From the NCBI GenBank assembly GCA_039029535.1, contig JBCCFW010000043.1, positions 1 to 45,704 of the forward strand: 45,704 bases of DNA, read 5' to 3'. Below are positions 16,936 through 25,422 of this stretch, in pieces; position 1 is the stretch's first letter, and each line of letters begins with the position of its first letter. The DNA comes from JBCCFW01 sp039029535 (GTDB lineage: Bacteria > Acidobacteriota > JBCCFW01). Both the position numbers and the translations under genes were made by a program. The notes below the pieces were generated by a model, which was not told the DNA's origin, ran no database searches, and saw only the letters and a list, made by a program, of their open reading frames with translations.

Positions 16936-18381
16936 TCACTTCCGCCAGAAGCTGGGGAAGAAGACCACGCAAACGGTGAAGAGCTCGAGCCGCCCGAAGA
17001 GCATGAGCACCGCCAGCAGGAGCTTGGCGATGCCCGGGAGGCCGGCGTAGTTGTCGAGCGGGCCGATCTCGCCGAAGGCCGGGCCGACGTTGCCCAGCGC
17101 GGAGAGAGCGCCGGTGGCCCCCGTCACCAGGTCGAGGCCGCAGGCGGCCAGGCCCAAGGAGCCGATGACGAAGAGCGTGACGTACACGGCGAGGAAGCCG
17201 AGCACGGAGGACACGACCTCGGGCTCGACGACGGCGCGGTCGAGCTTGAGGAGCTTGACCTGCCGCGGATGGATGAGCCGGATGAGCTGGAGCCGGGCGT
17301 ACTTGAGCGCGACGAGGATGCGGACGACCTTGACGCCGCCGCTGGTCGAGCCGGCGCAGCCACCGATGAGAAACAGGGCGAGGACCGCCTGCTGCCCGAG
17401 CATGGGCCAGAGCTCGTAGTTGGCGGAGCTGTAGCCGGTGGTCGTGATCGTCGCGACGGTCTCGAAGGCCGCGTCGCGCAGGTCGAGCCAGAAGCCCCCG
17501 GACTGATCCGAGAAGCTCAGCGCGAGCATCATGGTCGTGATCGCCGCCAGGATGACGAGCAGGTAGAAGCGCAGCTCGTGACTGCGGAGGTAGTCGGTGA
17601 AGCGGGCGTGGAAGAGCACGGCGTAGTGGAAGCCGAAGTTGATGCCGCCCAGCAGCATGAACACGGTGATGACCACGTGCACGTAGCTGCCGAAGGCTCC
17701 CACCCCCGTGTCCTCGGTGGAGAAGCCACCGGTGGCCGCGGTCGTCAGCGCGTGGCACACGGCCTGATGGAAGTCCATCTCACCCGCCCAGAGCAGCAGC
17801 AACACCGCCAGGGTCATGAGGAAGTAGACGGCCCAGAGCGCCTTGGCCGTGTCCTGGATGCGGGGGCTCAGGCGGTCCTTGATGGGACCGGGCACCTCGG
17901 CCTGGAAGAGCTGCATCCCGCCCACGCGAAGCAGGGGGAGGATGGCCAGCCCGAGCACGATGAAGCCCATGCCACCGAGCCACTGGGTCAGGGCCCGCCA
18001 CACCAGGATGCTGTCGGGGAGCGTCGAGACCTGGGGGAAGATCGTCGCACCGGTGGTCGTGAAGCCCGACATCGACTCGAAGAACGCGTCGATGAGACCG
18101 TCGACCACTCCTGACAGGATGTAGGGCAGGGACCCGAAGGTCGCGTAAGCCAGCCAACCGAAGGTGACGATGGCGAAGCCTTCGCGGGTGCCGATGTCGC
18201 CCTCGGCCGGGAAGGCCAGGACCAGGGTCATCCCGACGCCGGCGGTGATGGCTGCCGACGCCAGGAAGTCGACGAGGGTGCCGTCGGCCCGGCCGAAGCA
18301 CCACGGCAACGGGAGCAAGAAGGCGACGCTGAGAGCGAGCAGCAGGACGCCGAGGATGCGCAGCATCAGACGGTGGTTCAT
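16936..18381 (-). CDS. trkH: TrkH-type potassium uptake channel subunit
   Basis: A 481-residue integral inner-membrane protein of the TrkH/KtrB superfamily. The four selectivity-filter-like pore segments are visible: TTTGATI (about 113-119), TAATGGFST (about 225-233), TITTTGYSS (about 320-328) and ALGNVGPAFG (about 440-449), each in an M1-P-M2 repeat. TrkH conducts K+ and needs the cytoplasmic NAD/ATP-binding partner TrkA, which is not in this window. It sits between the M28 peptidase gene (50 bp gap) and yceH on the minus strand. The start at 18381 has a weak ribosome binding site. Confidence 0.93.
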   Translation of the reverse strand: MNHRLMLRILGVLLLALSVAFLLPLPWCFGRADGTLVDFLASAAITAGVGMTLVLAFPAEGDIGTREGFAIVTFGWLAYATFGSLPYILSGVVDGLIDAFFESMSGFTTTGATIFPQVSTLPDSILVWRALTQWLGGMGFIVLGLAILPLLRVGGMQLFQAEVPGPIKDRLSPRIQDTAKALWAVYFLMTLAVLLLLWAGEMDFHQAVCHALTTAATGGFSTEDTGVGAFGSYVHVVITVFMLLGGINFGFHYAVLFHARFTDYLRSHELRFYLLVILAAITTMMLALSFSDQSGGFWLDLRDAAFETVATITTTGYSSANYELWPMLGQQAVLALFLIGGCAGSTSGGVKVVRILVALKYARLQLIRLIHPRQVKLLKLDRAVVEPEVVSSVLGFLAVYVTLFVIGSLGLAACGLDLVTGATGALSALGNVGPAFGEIGPLDNYAGLPGIAKLLLAVLMLFGRLELFTVCVVFFPSFWRK

Positions 18382-18431
18382 CGCCTGCTCATCCTGCGTT
18401 CACCCCTCTCCTCGTCACCATTCCTCCTTCG

Positions 18432-20570
18432 CTAGCGTTGCGGACGCTCCCCGAGGGTGACCTCCAGGGTCTTGCGACCCTCCTCGCGGATCACCGTCAT
18501 CTCCACGGTCTCACCGGCACCGAGCCGCGCCAGGTGTCGGCCCAGGCTCGATCGATCGACGGGCTGACCGGCGATGCGGATCAGGATGTCGCCGTCCTTC
18601 ATGCCGCCCTTGCTGGCCGGGCTGTCCTCGACCACGCGACTGACGGTGATGCCCTCGCCGTTGAGCAGGCCGAGCTCCTTGCGGATCTCCTCGCTCACCC
18701 CCTGCGGGAAGATGCCGAGATAGCCGGTGGGCGCCCGCTCGATGTCCGCGCTGGCCGGCGCACCGTCGCGAAGCAGGCCCAGCGTGGTCGTCGTGCCGGT
18801 CTCGATGTCGCGGAAGCGCTGACCGACGTCCTCGGGCCGCGTCAGGGTCTCACCACTGACCGCTGCGATGAGGTCGCCCACCTGCAGGCCGGCCTTCTCG
18901 GCGCGGGACTCGGCGTCGACGGAGGTGATCGTGGCGGCGTCGTCGACGACCTGGATGGTCGCGCCGAGCCACCCCACGTTGTGGATGAAGCTCGGGAGCT
19001 CGGGTGCGGAGTCGAGCCCGACGATGAGGTTGCGGGCGAGACGCGTGACGTTCTCGACCTGGAAGTGCTGGATGCGATCGGAGTGATCGCCGAGCTGGTG
19101 ATAGTCCTCGTGGAGCCCCGAGAAGAAGAACATGAAGGGGATGTCACGTCGGTAGAACGAGTCGTGGTCGCTCGCCCCCATGTACGAGGTGCCACCCAGC
19201 TTGATCGAGACGCCCAGGGGCTCGTTCGCCGCCAAGACGTGCTCTCGCAGTCCGGTGGCAAAGCCATCGCCCACGACCTCGATGGGTGCTTCGGCATTGC
19301 GCCCGATCATGTCGAGGTTGAGCATGAAGCCGACCTGCTCGAGAGGCAGCTCCTCGTTCGCAACGAGGGCGCGTGAGCCGAGCAGGCCCCGCTCTTCGGC
19401 AGAGAAGGTGCAGAAGGCGATGGTGCGTCGCGGAGCGCCCCGCGAGCTCAGGCAACGAGCCACTTCGAGAAGACCCGAGGTTCCAGAGGCGTTGTCATCG
19501 GCTCCATTGAAGATGGAGTCCCCCACGCCGTCGCCCTCGAAGGACCCGAGATGATCGTGGTGGGCCCCGATGACGATCCACTCGTCAGGCCTCTCAGCGC
19601 CGGGGAGGATGCCGCAGACGTTGCGGCAGGGGATCTTCTCGGGCTCGTCGTGGTAGGCCACGGCGACACGGACGTTCGGCCGCGGCAGCTTCATCTGGGC
19701 CGGGCGCGTTCCGTCGTCGACCGACTGTTGGAGGGCCTTCAGGTCCACGCCCGCGTAGAGCTCCTCGGCGAGCCGTCGGCTCACCTGGAGGGCGAGGAAG
19801 GGCCGACCGTCGTCTTCCTCCTCCCCACCCTGCCGCTGCTGGAAGCTCTCCGCGCTGAGACGAAGGGCGCCGCCGATGCGGAGGTCCTCGGGGCCCTCGT
19901 GGTTGAGGGTGCCGGTGACGAGGATCATCCCCAGCGCGCCGTTCTCCTGGGCCACGCGGGCCTTGGTGACGAACTGGGCGTGCGAGGTGGAAGTGGTGCC
20001 GTCGAAGACGCTGTCGGGATCGTCCGCTCGAGGCTCGTACCGGAAGATGAAGACGAACTTGCCGGCCACGTCGAGACCGGCGTAGTCATTCCAGTCGTGC
20101 TCTTCCGAGGTGATGCCATAGCCGGCAAAGACCACCGAGCCGGTGGCCACGCCGTCGTCGGAGAAGTTGAACGGCCGGAAGTCTTGACCCGCCTCGTACT
20201 CGGAGATCCCACGCGGCCCGTAGTGGGTGAGCCCACTGCCTCCGACGTCGAGTCCCTGCCGGAAGAGATCGAAGGGGACGTAGTAGTCGCTGCGTCCGGG
20301 CAGGGGCGACAGCCCGGCCTCGGCGAACACGGCCGCGACGTGCTCCTCCGCCATGCGGATGCCTTCCTCGCCGGTTCCCCGACCCATGAAGTCGTCAGAA
20401 GCGAGGGTCTCGATGTCACGCGTGAGCCGTTCACCGCTGATGCAGGAGGGCGTCATGTCGAGACGGGTGGTCGTGCGGTGGGTGGCGCAGCCGGCCGCGA
20501 GGAGGCCGAGCGCCAGGAGGCTGACGTGTCGCATCATGGTCCAGAACCCAGGAGATGAAGGAGCGCGCAT
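18432..20570 (-). CDS. M28 family zinc peptidase lipoprotein with PA insert and two PDZ domains
   Basis: A 712-residue protein. A signal peptide ends in lipobox LAAGC (Cys28), so it is a probable outer-envelope lipoprotein. A PA-like insert (about 130-265) precedes the M28 catalytic core with all expected metal ligands: His337 and Asp339 in GAHHDH, Asp359 in NGADDNASG, Glu392/Glu393 in SAEERG, Asp420 in LNLDMIGR, and His491 in HEDYHQ. Two PDZ domains follow (about 530-610 and 620-705; GLQVGDLIAAVSG and GGMKDGDILIRIAG). It is probably an aminopeptidase acting on peptides in the periplasm or at the surface. The start could be 20570 (GGAGGAG 13 nt upstream) or the Met pair at 20537/20534, which gives a more typical lipoprotein N-terminus. 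It follows ribH by 78 bp. Confidence 0.92.
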   Translation of the reverse strand: MRAPSSPGFWTMMRHVSLLALGLLAAGCATHRTTTRLDMTPSCISGERLTRDIETLASDDFMGRGTGEEGIRMAEEHVAAVFAEAGLSPLPGRSDYYVPFDLFRQGLDVGGSGLTHYGPRGISEYEAGQDFRPFNFSDDGVATGSVVFAGYGITSEEHDWNDYAGLDVAGKFVFIFRYEPRADDPDSVFDGTTSTSHAQFVTKARVAQENGALGMILVTGTLNHEGPEDLRIGGALRLSAESFQQRQGGEEEDDGRPFLALQVSRRLAEELYAGVDLKALQQSVDDGTRPAQMKLPRPNVRVAVAYHDEPEKIPCRNVCGILPGAERPDEWIVIGAHHDHLGSFEGDGVGDSIFNGADDNASGTSGLLEVARCLSSRGAPRRTIAFCTFSAEERGLLGSRALVANEELPLEQVGFMLNLDMIGRNAEAPIEVVGDGFATGLREHVLAANEPLGVSIKLGGTSYMGASDHDSFYRRDIPFMFFFSGLHEDYHQLGDHSDRIQHFQVENVTRLARNLIVGLDSAPELPSFIHNVGWLGATIQVVDDAATITSVDAESRAEKAGLQVGDLIAAVSGETLTRPEDVGQRFRDIETGTTTTLGLLRDGAPASADIERAPTGYLGIFPQGVSEEIRKELGLLNGEGITVSRVVEDSPASKGGMKDGDILIRIAGQPVDRSSLGRHLARLGAGETVEMTVIREEGRKTLEVTLGERPQR

Positions 20571-20648
20571 CGTATCAGCGCAGCTCCTCCATCCGGTCCG
20601 CCTCGCGATCAGCCACGAGAGCCTCTTCTGGCTCCTGGTGCGAAGCGG

Positions 20649-21074
20649 TCAGCCGTCCAGGACGCCACGGAGGGCCAGGGCGGCCCGCACCGCCGAACGG
20701 GCGGAGCCCTCGGCTCGAACCTCGGCCTGAGCCGGCGTGGCGCCGGGTCCGATGAGCCCCAGCCCCATGGGCATGCGGTGGCTCAGCTCGAGCTCGACGA
20801 GACTGCGATGGACCACGTGGCCCATGACCTCCCCGTGCAACGTCTCGCCCTTCTCGATGAAGCCGAGAGCGACCAGCGCATCGGGGCGTCGGTCTTCGAG
20901 GACGTGCTGCACGGTGAGCGGAAGCTCGTAGGCACCGGGCACGCGGATCTCCTCGACGACCTCGGCGTCGGAGCTCGCCGCCTCGTCGCGAGCCGCGGCC
21001 ACCATGGTGGCGGCCAGCTCACGATGGAACTCGGCCACGACCAGCACCATCCTCGTCACTCGTGGTTCGCTCAT
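20649..21074 (-). CDS. ribH: 6,7-dimethyl-8-ribityllumazine synthase
   Basis: A 141-residue protein, slightly shorter than the usual 150-160. It catalyses the penultimate step of riboflavin synthesis, condensing 5-amino-6-ribitylaminouracil with 3,4-dihydroxy-2-butanone 4-phosphate. Family signatures are RVPGAYELPL (about 44-53) and the KGETLHGEVMGHVV segment (about 74-87) with the catalytic His. The N-terminal segment (VLVVAEFHREL) departs from the commoner RFN form. The product feeds riboflavin synthase, which is encoded divergently 38 bp away. The other rib genes (ribA/B, ribD) are not in the window. Confidence 0.9.
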   Translation of the reverse strand: MSEPRVTRMVLVVAEFHRELAATMVAAARDEAASSDAEVVEEIRVPGAYELPLTVQHVLEDRRPDALVALGFIEKGETLHGEVMGHVVHRSLVELELSHRMPMGLGLIGPGATPAQAEVRAEGSARSAVRAALALRGVLDG

Positions 21075-21112
21075 GCGGGGAATGATGGGAGCTGGACATG
21101 GGAGAATCCACC

Positions 21113-21709
21113 ATGTTCTCCGGCATCGTCTTCGGCCGCGCCCGCGTCGAGTCCCTCACCCCCCAGGAGGGCGGGCAGCGTCTCGGCCTGTCTCTCCCCG
21201 CGGGCTTCCCCCCCTTCGTGGCCGGAGCCAGCATCGCCGTCGCTGGCACCTGTCTCACCGCCCGTGAGGACGGCGAGACCAGCGCCAGCTTCGACGTCAT
21301 CGAGGAGACGCTGCGCAAGACCCGCCTCGGCGAGCTGGCCGTCGGCTCACCGGTCAACGTGGAGGCCAGTCTACGGATGGGCGATCCGATCGACGGCCAC
21401 GTCGTGCAGGGGCACGTGGACGGGCTGGGTCGCGTGAGCGCGATCGAGACCGAGGGAGGGGAGCACGTCTACTGGATCGAGCCTCCCTCGGAGCTCGCCG
21501 CCTTGATCGCGCCCCGAGGGAGCATCGCGATCGACGGCGTGTCGCTGACCGTCGCGCGCTGGCGCGAGAGCTCGTTTGCCGTGGCGCTCATCCCCACGAC
21601 CCTCGAGCTCACGACCCTGGGCGAGTTGAAGGTCGGCGACGCGGTCAACCTCGAGACGGACATCCTCGCGCGGCAGGTCGCGCACTGGCTGGAGCGGCGC
21701 GAGGGCTGA
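21113..21709 (+). CDS. ribE: Riboflavin synthase, alpha subunit type
   Basis: A protein of about 198 residues with two lumazine-binding domains. It dismutates two molecules of 6,7-dimethyl-8-ribityllumazine to riboflavin. The start at 21113 yields the canonical N-terminus MFSGIV and is preceded by GGGAGA with about 8 nt spacing; an ATG at 21098 adds five residues not typical of the family. Diagnostic motifs are GASIAVAGTCLTA (domain 1), GDPIDGHVVQGHVDG at the domain junction, and IAIDGVSLTVA with LIPTTLELTTLG (domain 2). It is divergent from ribH, so the two consecutive enzymes of the pathway share a 38-bp intergenic region. Confidence 0.93.
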   Translation: MFSGIVFGRARVESLTPQEGGQRLGLSLPAGFPPFVAGASIAVAGTCLTAREDGETSASFDVIEETLRKTRLGELAVGSPVNVEASLRMGDPIDGHVVQGHVDGLGRVSAIETEGGEHVYWIEPPSELAALIAPRGSIAIDGVSLTVARWRESSFAVALIPTTLELTTLGELKVGDAVNLETDILARQVAHWLERREG

Positions 21710-21750
21710 GCCACTCTTCCGAGCCTCCTCGCGAGATCTCCCAGGTCGAC

Positions 21751-21779
21751 TTGCTCCGACCCTGCCTGGTGGCTACGTT
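21751..21779 (+). promoter_or_regulatory. Candidate promoter of propeller gene A1
   Basis: TTGCTC (21751-21756), a 17-bp spacer and TACGTT (21774-21779), about 144 bp upstream of the GTG start at 21923. This is the third occurrence in the window of the TTGnnn-N17-TACnTT arrangement. Confidence 0.35.
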
Positions 21780-21922
21780 GTCCTCGTTGAGGGATTTCAC
21801 GGACTGATCGGAGGGACTCGATCTCGGCCGTCCGGCCTCGCGGTGCGTCTGGCGCTCTTCTTGCGCCTGGACCGCGTGAGCGACGCGCTCGAGGCGCCCT
21901 CCATCGACATTCAGGAGGGAAC

Positions 21923-23536
21923 GTGATCGTCACCAACGTCACGCCTAGCGCCCAGCGACCGCCCCGCTCACCCGTCTTCCCGCATCCCCGCCCGGTTGCG
22001 CTCGTGCTGCTCGGCGCGCTCATGTCGGCTCACGCAGCTCTTGCCCAGGCACCGCTTCAGTCGTCGATCGCCGGCCTGGAGGTTCCTCCGGGAAGCCCGC
22101 CTCCACCCGAGTCCAAGGTCCATCCCGCGTCCGTCAACGCCGACGGGACCGTCGTGGCCTATCTCAGCCTCGGTGACGCGATCTGCGACCTGTGGCCCGA
22201 CCTCTACCGTCTCGACCTGAATCCCGACGCCGGACAGGACGCGAGGGAGCGACTGACCTGCGGAGCCAACGTGCGAGCAGCCGGGCTCGATGCCAGCGGC
22301 GACCTCGTCGCCTACGCCCTGCCGCTCGAGGAACCCGGCGGCACGGCATTCCAAGTCGTGAGACGCGATCTCACCACCGACGATCCACCGATCGTGCTGG
22401 CTTGCTACGCAGCCGGCGAGATCGACGACGTGCAGAACCTCCACCTCAGCCCGGACGGAAGCAGCGCGGTGTATCAGGCGCTGAGCGGAGGCAAGTCCGT
22501 CATCCATCGCACGACGGGCACGGGAGTCGACTGCGACGTGTCACCGCCTCCCCTTCCCCTGGTCCTCCCCTTCCCGTGTTGCGTCGGGGCAGGCGGACAG
22601 ATGTTCCTGGCGGCCTCGGGCCGAGCCTGGACGAAGGACAGCAGCACCATCGTCTTCTCGACGGCGTCCGGCCTGCCGGCCAAGCCCGTCCATCGCATCT
22701 TCAGTCACGATGGCTCCACGCTCACCGCCCTCTCCTGCCCGAATCCCCTTGCCGGCGAGCAGGACTTCGCACCGACTCTCGACGCCAGTGAGCCCGAGCA
22801 GGTGTACTGGCTGCGTGAGACGGGCAACTCCACGAGCCTGCTCCGAGCCTCGATCGCGAGCGGTTGCTCAGGGACCACGACGCTGCTCGGACCGCTGGTC
22901 GGCGCCGACATCTCCGATCCGGCGGTCTCACTCGATGGAGGCTCGGTGGTCTTCGTGAGCGATCACGATCCCCTGGGCGGCCATGACGTCTGGGAGCTGA
23001 ACACCCTGACCGGTGTCGCGAGCAACCGGACCTTCGAGGCCATGGAGGCCGCCCCCACGGCCCCGCACGCCGTGCGACAGGGCGAGCTTTGCTACTACGG
23101 CCGAACGGAGCCCAACGACTTGCGGGCCGTGAACCTCTCGCGCGCGCAGCCTTGGGTCACGACGACTCAGGGCTTCCCCGCGCCGCCCTTGAGCTGCCTC
23201 TCCGAGGTCGTCGATCCCGGCTTCCCCGTGCTGCCCTCGACTCGCGTGGCCTGTGACGCTCAGCTCGACAACGGCGCTCCGCGCTCGCGAACGGTCCTGG
23301 CCTTCCACGACATCCGGCTCGATGACGGGCTCTCCCTCAGCCACGGACCGGTGCTCACCATCATCGGCATCGGTGAGGAGCTCACGCTGCAGTCCTCACT
23401 ACTCACGACCTGCGAGCCGGTCCAGGGCTACACCGCATCAGCGGGCTGCATCGAGGCCAGCATGCTCGATGAGGATCTCGTCGGCTCCACCGTCGTCGGC
23501 GTGACGCTCGACGGCTCGGCCTGGTGCGCACCGTGA
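21923..23536 (+). CDS. Secreted WD40-like propeller protein, family A, copy 1 (A1)
   Basis: A 537-residue exported protein. The start codon is GTG, decided by AGGAGGGAAC just upstream. An extended n-region leads to a hydrophobic core (25-37) and a cleavage site near HAALA-Q. PD40/TolB-like propeller blades are indicated by SVNADGTVVAY (70-80), NLHLSPDGSSAVYQA (172-186) and DPAVSLDGGSVVF. A paired-cysteine motif PFPCCVGAGGQM (216-227) is shared with A2. The C-terminus ends in GVTLDGSAWC, conserved in A2. No catalytic motif is visible. It is probably a periplasmic or surface binding protein. It stands alone, with a hairpin 33 nt after the stop and no B-type gene directly in front. Confidence 0.8.
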   Translation: MIVTNVTPSAQRPPRSPVFPHPRPVALVLLGALMSAHAALAQAPLQSSIAGLEVPPGSPPPPESKVHPASVNADGTVVAYLSLGDAICDLWPDLYRLDLNPDAGQDARERLTCGANVRAAGLDASGDLVAYALPLEEPGGTAFQVVRRDLTTDDPPIVLACYAAGEIDDVQNLHLSPDGSSAVYQALSGGKSVIHRTTGTGVDCDVSPPPLPLVLPFPCCVGAGGQMFLAASGRAWTKDSSTIVFSTASGLPAKPVHRIFSHDGSTLTALSCPNPLAGEQDFAPTLDASEPEQVYWLRETGNSTSLLRASIASGCSGTTTLLGPLVGADISDPAVSLDGGSVVFVSDHDPLGGHDVWELNTLTGVASNRTFEAMEAAPTAPHAVRQGELCYYGRTEPNDLRAVNLSRAQPWVTTTQGFPAPPLSCLSEVVDPGFPVLPSTRVACDAQLDNGAPRSRTVLAFHDIRLDDGLSLSHGPVLTIIGIGEELTLQSSLLTTCEPVQGYTASAGCIEASMLDEDLVGSTVVGVTLDGSAWCAP

Positions 23537-23568
23537 CGCGCACGGGCTAGCGTTCGCGAAACCGGTCC

Positions 23569-23594
23569 GACGCTCTCACGTAGACGAGAGCGTC
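23569..23594 (+). terminator. Hairpin after A1
   Basis: Perfect 9-bp stem GACGCTCTC / GAGAGCGTC with an 8-nt loop, 33 nt past the A1 stop, followed by a pyrimidine-rich GTCTTCTCC rather than a pure T-tract. It is likely a GC-type terminator separating A1 from the B1-A2 pair. The rest of 23595-23769 shows no gene. Confidence 0.5.
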
Positions 23595-23769
23595 GTCTTC
23601 TCCATGGTCACGCACTCGCCGGCATGACCCGACGTCCGTGTTCAGGAGTCCGGACACGGCGTTCGCCTTCACGAGCCGTCCGGCTTGTCTCCGACACCTG
23701 GAGCGGCGACGATCTCGAGTGCCTGAGCGTTTCGTTCAGGCCGACAGCCCAACGAGTTGGAGGGAGCCC

Positions 23770-25413
23770 ATGTCTCGAGGCCTGCTCGCGACGCGTCTTG
23801 CCGTCGCTGCCGTTCTCGTCGTCGTCTCGACGACGCCCTGTCTCGCCCAAAACCCGGAGCTCGACTCCGGCATCACCGCCTCCACGAGCTACAACTCGTG
23901 GCTGCACCGCATGCCCGTCTCGGGAAGCGGCAATCAGGTCTTCTTCACGGCCTCTCCCGACGGCGGGGTCGACGTCCTCGACCTGACCGCCCCGGGCAAC
24001 GGTTACGGCGACCGAGTCCGCGCACGACTGGCCGGGGTCCCCGCGCTGAACCGCCCCATTCGCGCCCTCGCCATCGACGATCCCAAGGACGGTCCTCCGA
24101 CCAAGCTCGCCTACGCCGGTGGCATCAACAGTGATTCGATCATCACCGTCCTCGATCTCAGGACCGGTGACTCGACGACTCATCCCATCTGTCCGCTCCC
24201 CTGTCCGTTCGCCATCGTGGCGCTGGAGATGAGCCGGGACGGATCTCAGCTCGTCGTCTTCTCCTACGACCTCGGGTTCGGCCAGGCCAAGATCCAGACG
24301 CTCTGCCTGCTGCCGGACTGCAGTCCCGAGCTCACCTCAATCGATCAGCTCTCGTGCAGCGGTGGAGCGACCTGCCTCCTGGGCGGCACGCCCAACGGCT
24401 TCGAGGCCGGCTCACAGGGCAACCGCTGGATCACCGACGACGGCTCGCGCATCGTCTACGCTCGAGCCGGTGAGCTCGCCACGTCCACGTCGAGCGTGTC
24501 CACCGGTCCGGGCGGCACGCCCGTGGTGAGCTGGAGCGCACCCACCGCGTTGATCGACGTCGACGTCACCGTGCGCGGCGCCGCCATCGACGGTGCCGGG
24601 AGCACCATCGTCTTCTCCGCGATGGACGCCCTGCCCGGTCTGTGCGGGCCGCCATCCCCACCCGAGGTCTTGCGCACCCCCGCCCTCTTCGCGCTGGAGC
24701 CGAACACTCCCGGGACTCCCTGCAAGTTGATCGCTCAGCCTGCGACCGGCAGCGGCGACTCTCCCCTGTTCTTGCTCGACCTCGCCATCAGCCGGGACGG
24801 CCGTCACCTCTTCTGGAGCGCGGCCCTGGACTACGACCGCAACGTCCCCGCCAGCGCGACGCCGAGCTTCGAGCTCTTCACCATCCCCATCGACGCCGAG
24901 GATCCCTTCGGAGGAGCCACTCAGCTCACGCGCGACGCGACGGTGTCGCCTCGCCTGCCGGCGCCCAACGGCAACGGCGACGTGATCAGCTTCATCACCG
25001 GCGTCAACACGACCATCCCCGGCACCGGCCGGCTCAAGCTGATGAACCGCGTGGACGCCTCGGAGTCACCGCTTCCCCTCACCCTCGGTGAAGATCCCGG
25101 GGCTCCCTTCGAGCTGCGAGAGGTCGCGTGCGGCGGTGGCACCTGTTCCGGAACGGCCCTCACCTGCCTCAGCGCGCCGGCAGGAACGGCTCCCTACACC
25201 GTCTTGACCTGGCACGGCTGGCTCACCGACGAGGGTGACCGGCTCTTCCCGGCTCCGACCATTCAGCCCTTCGCCGCCGGCGGCATCGAATCGCAAGTGA
25301 TGACCAGCGGTCCGATCCCCAGCATCCCTGGCATCACGCTCACCGATCACCTGTTCCGCGTCGTCGGAGCCGGTGAGCAATTCGACGTGGCCGAGATTTC
25401 AACGTCGTTCTAG
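23770..25413 (+). CDS. Secreted WD40-like propeller protein, family B, copy 1 (B1)
   Basis: A 547-residue exported protein. The ATG at 23770 follows GGAGGGAG with a 3-nt spacer and opens a signal peptide cleaved near CLA-QNP (26). Blade-like repeats include PVSGSGNQVFFTASPDG, MSRDGSQLVVFSYD, WITDDGSRIVYARAG and ISRDGRHLFWSAALD. Family hallmarks shared with B2 are LTAPGNGYGDRVR, AIDDPKDGPPTKLAYAGG and FELFTIPIDAE. The C-terminus LFRVVGAGEQFDVAEI matches B2. The frame is open upstream to 23638, but the added residues are not signal-like. It lies 9 nt before A2 with no hairpin between, so B1 and A2 are probably one transcript. Function unknown; a periplasmic binding or scaffolding role is inferred from the fold. 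Confidence 0.8.
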   Translation: MSRGLLATRLAVAAVLVVVSTTPCLAQNPELDSGITASTSYNSWLHRMPVSGSGNQVFFTASPDGGVDVLDLTAPGNGYGDRVRARLAGVPALNRPIRALAIDDPKDGPPTKLAYAGGINSDSIITVLDLRTGDSTTHPICPLPCPFAIVALEMSRDGSQLVVFSYDLGFGQAKIQTLCLLPDCSPELTSIDQLSCSGGATCLLGGTPNGFEAGSQGNRWITDDGSRIVYARAGELATSTSSVSTGPGGTPVVSWSAPTALIDVDVTVRGAAIDGAGSTIVFSAMDALPGLCGPPSPPEVLRTPALFALEPNTPGTPCKLIAQPATGSGDSPLFLLDLAISRDGRHLFWSAALDYDRNVPASATPSFELFTIPIDAEDPFGGATQLTRDATVSPRLPAPNGNGDVISFITGVNTTIPGTGRLKLMNRVDASESPLPLTLGEDPGAPFELREVACGGGTCSGTALTCLSAPAGTAPYTVLTWHGWLTDEGDRLFPAPTIQPFAAGGIESQVMTSGPIPSIPGITLTDHLFRVVGAGEQFDVAEISTSF

Positions 25414-25422
25414 GAGGGAATC

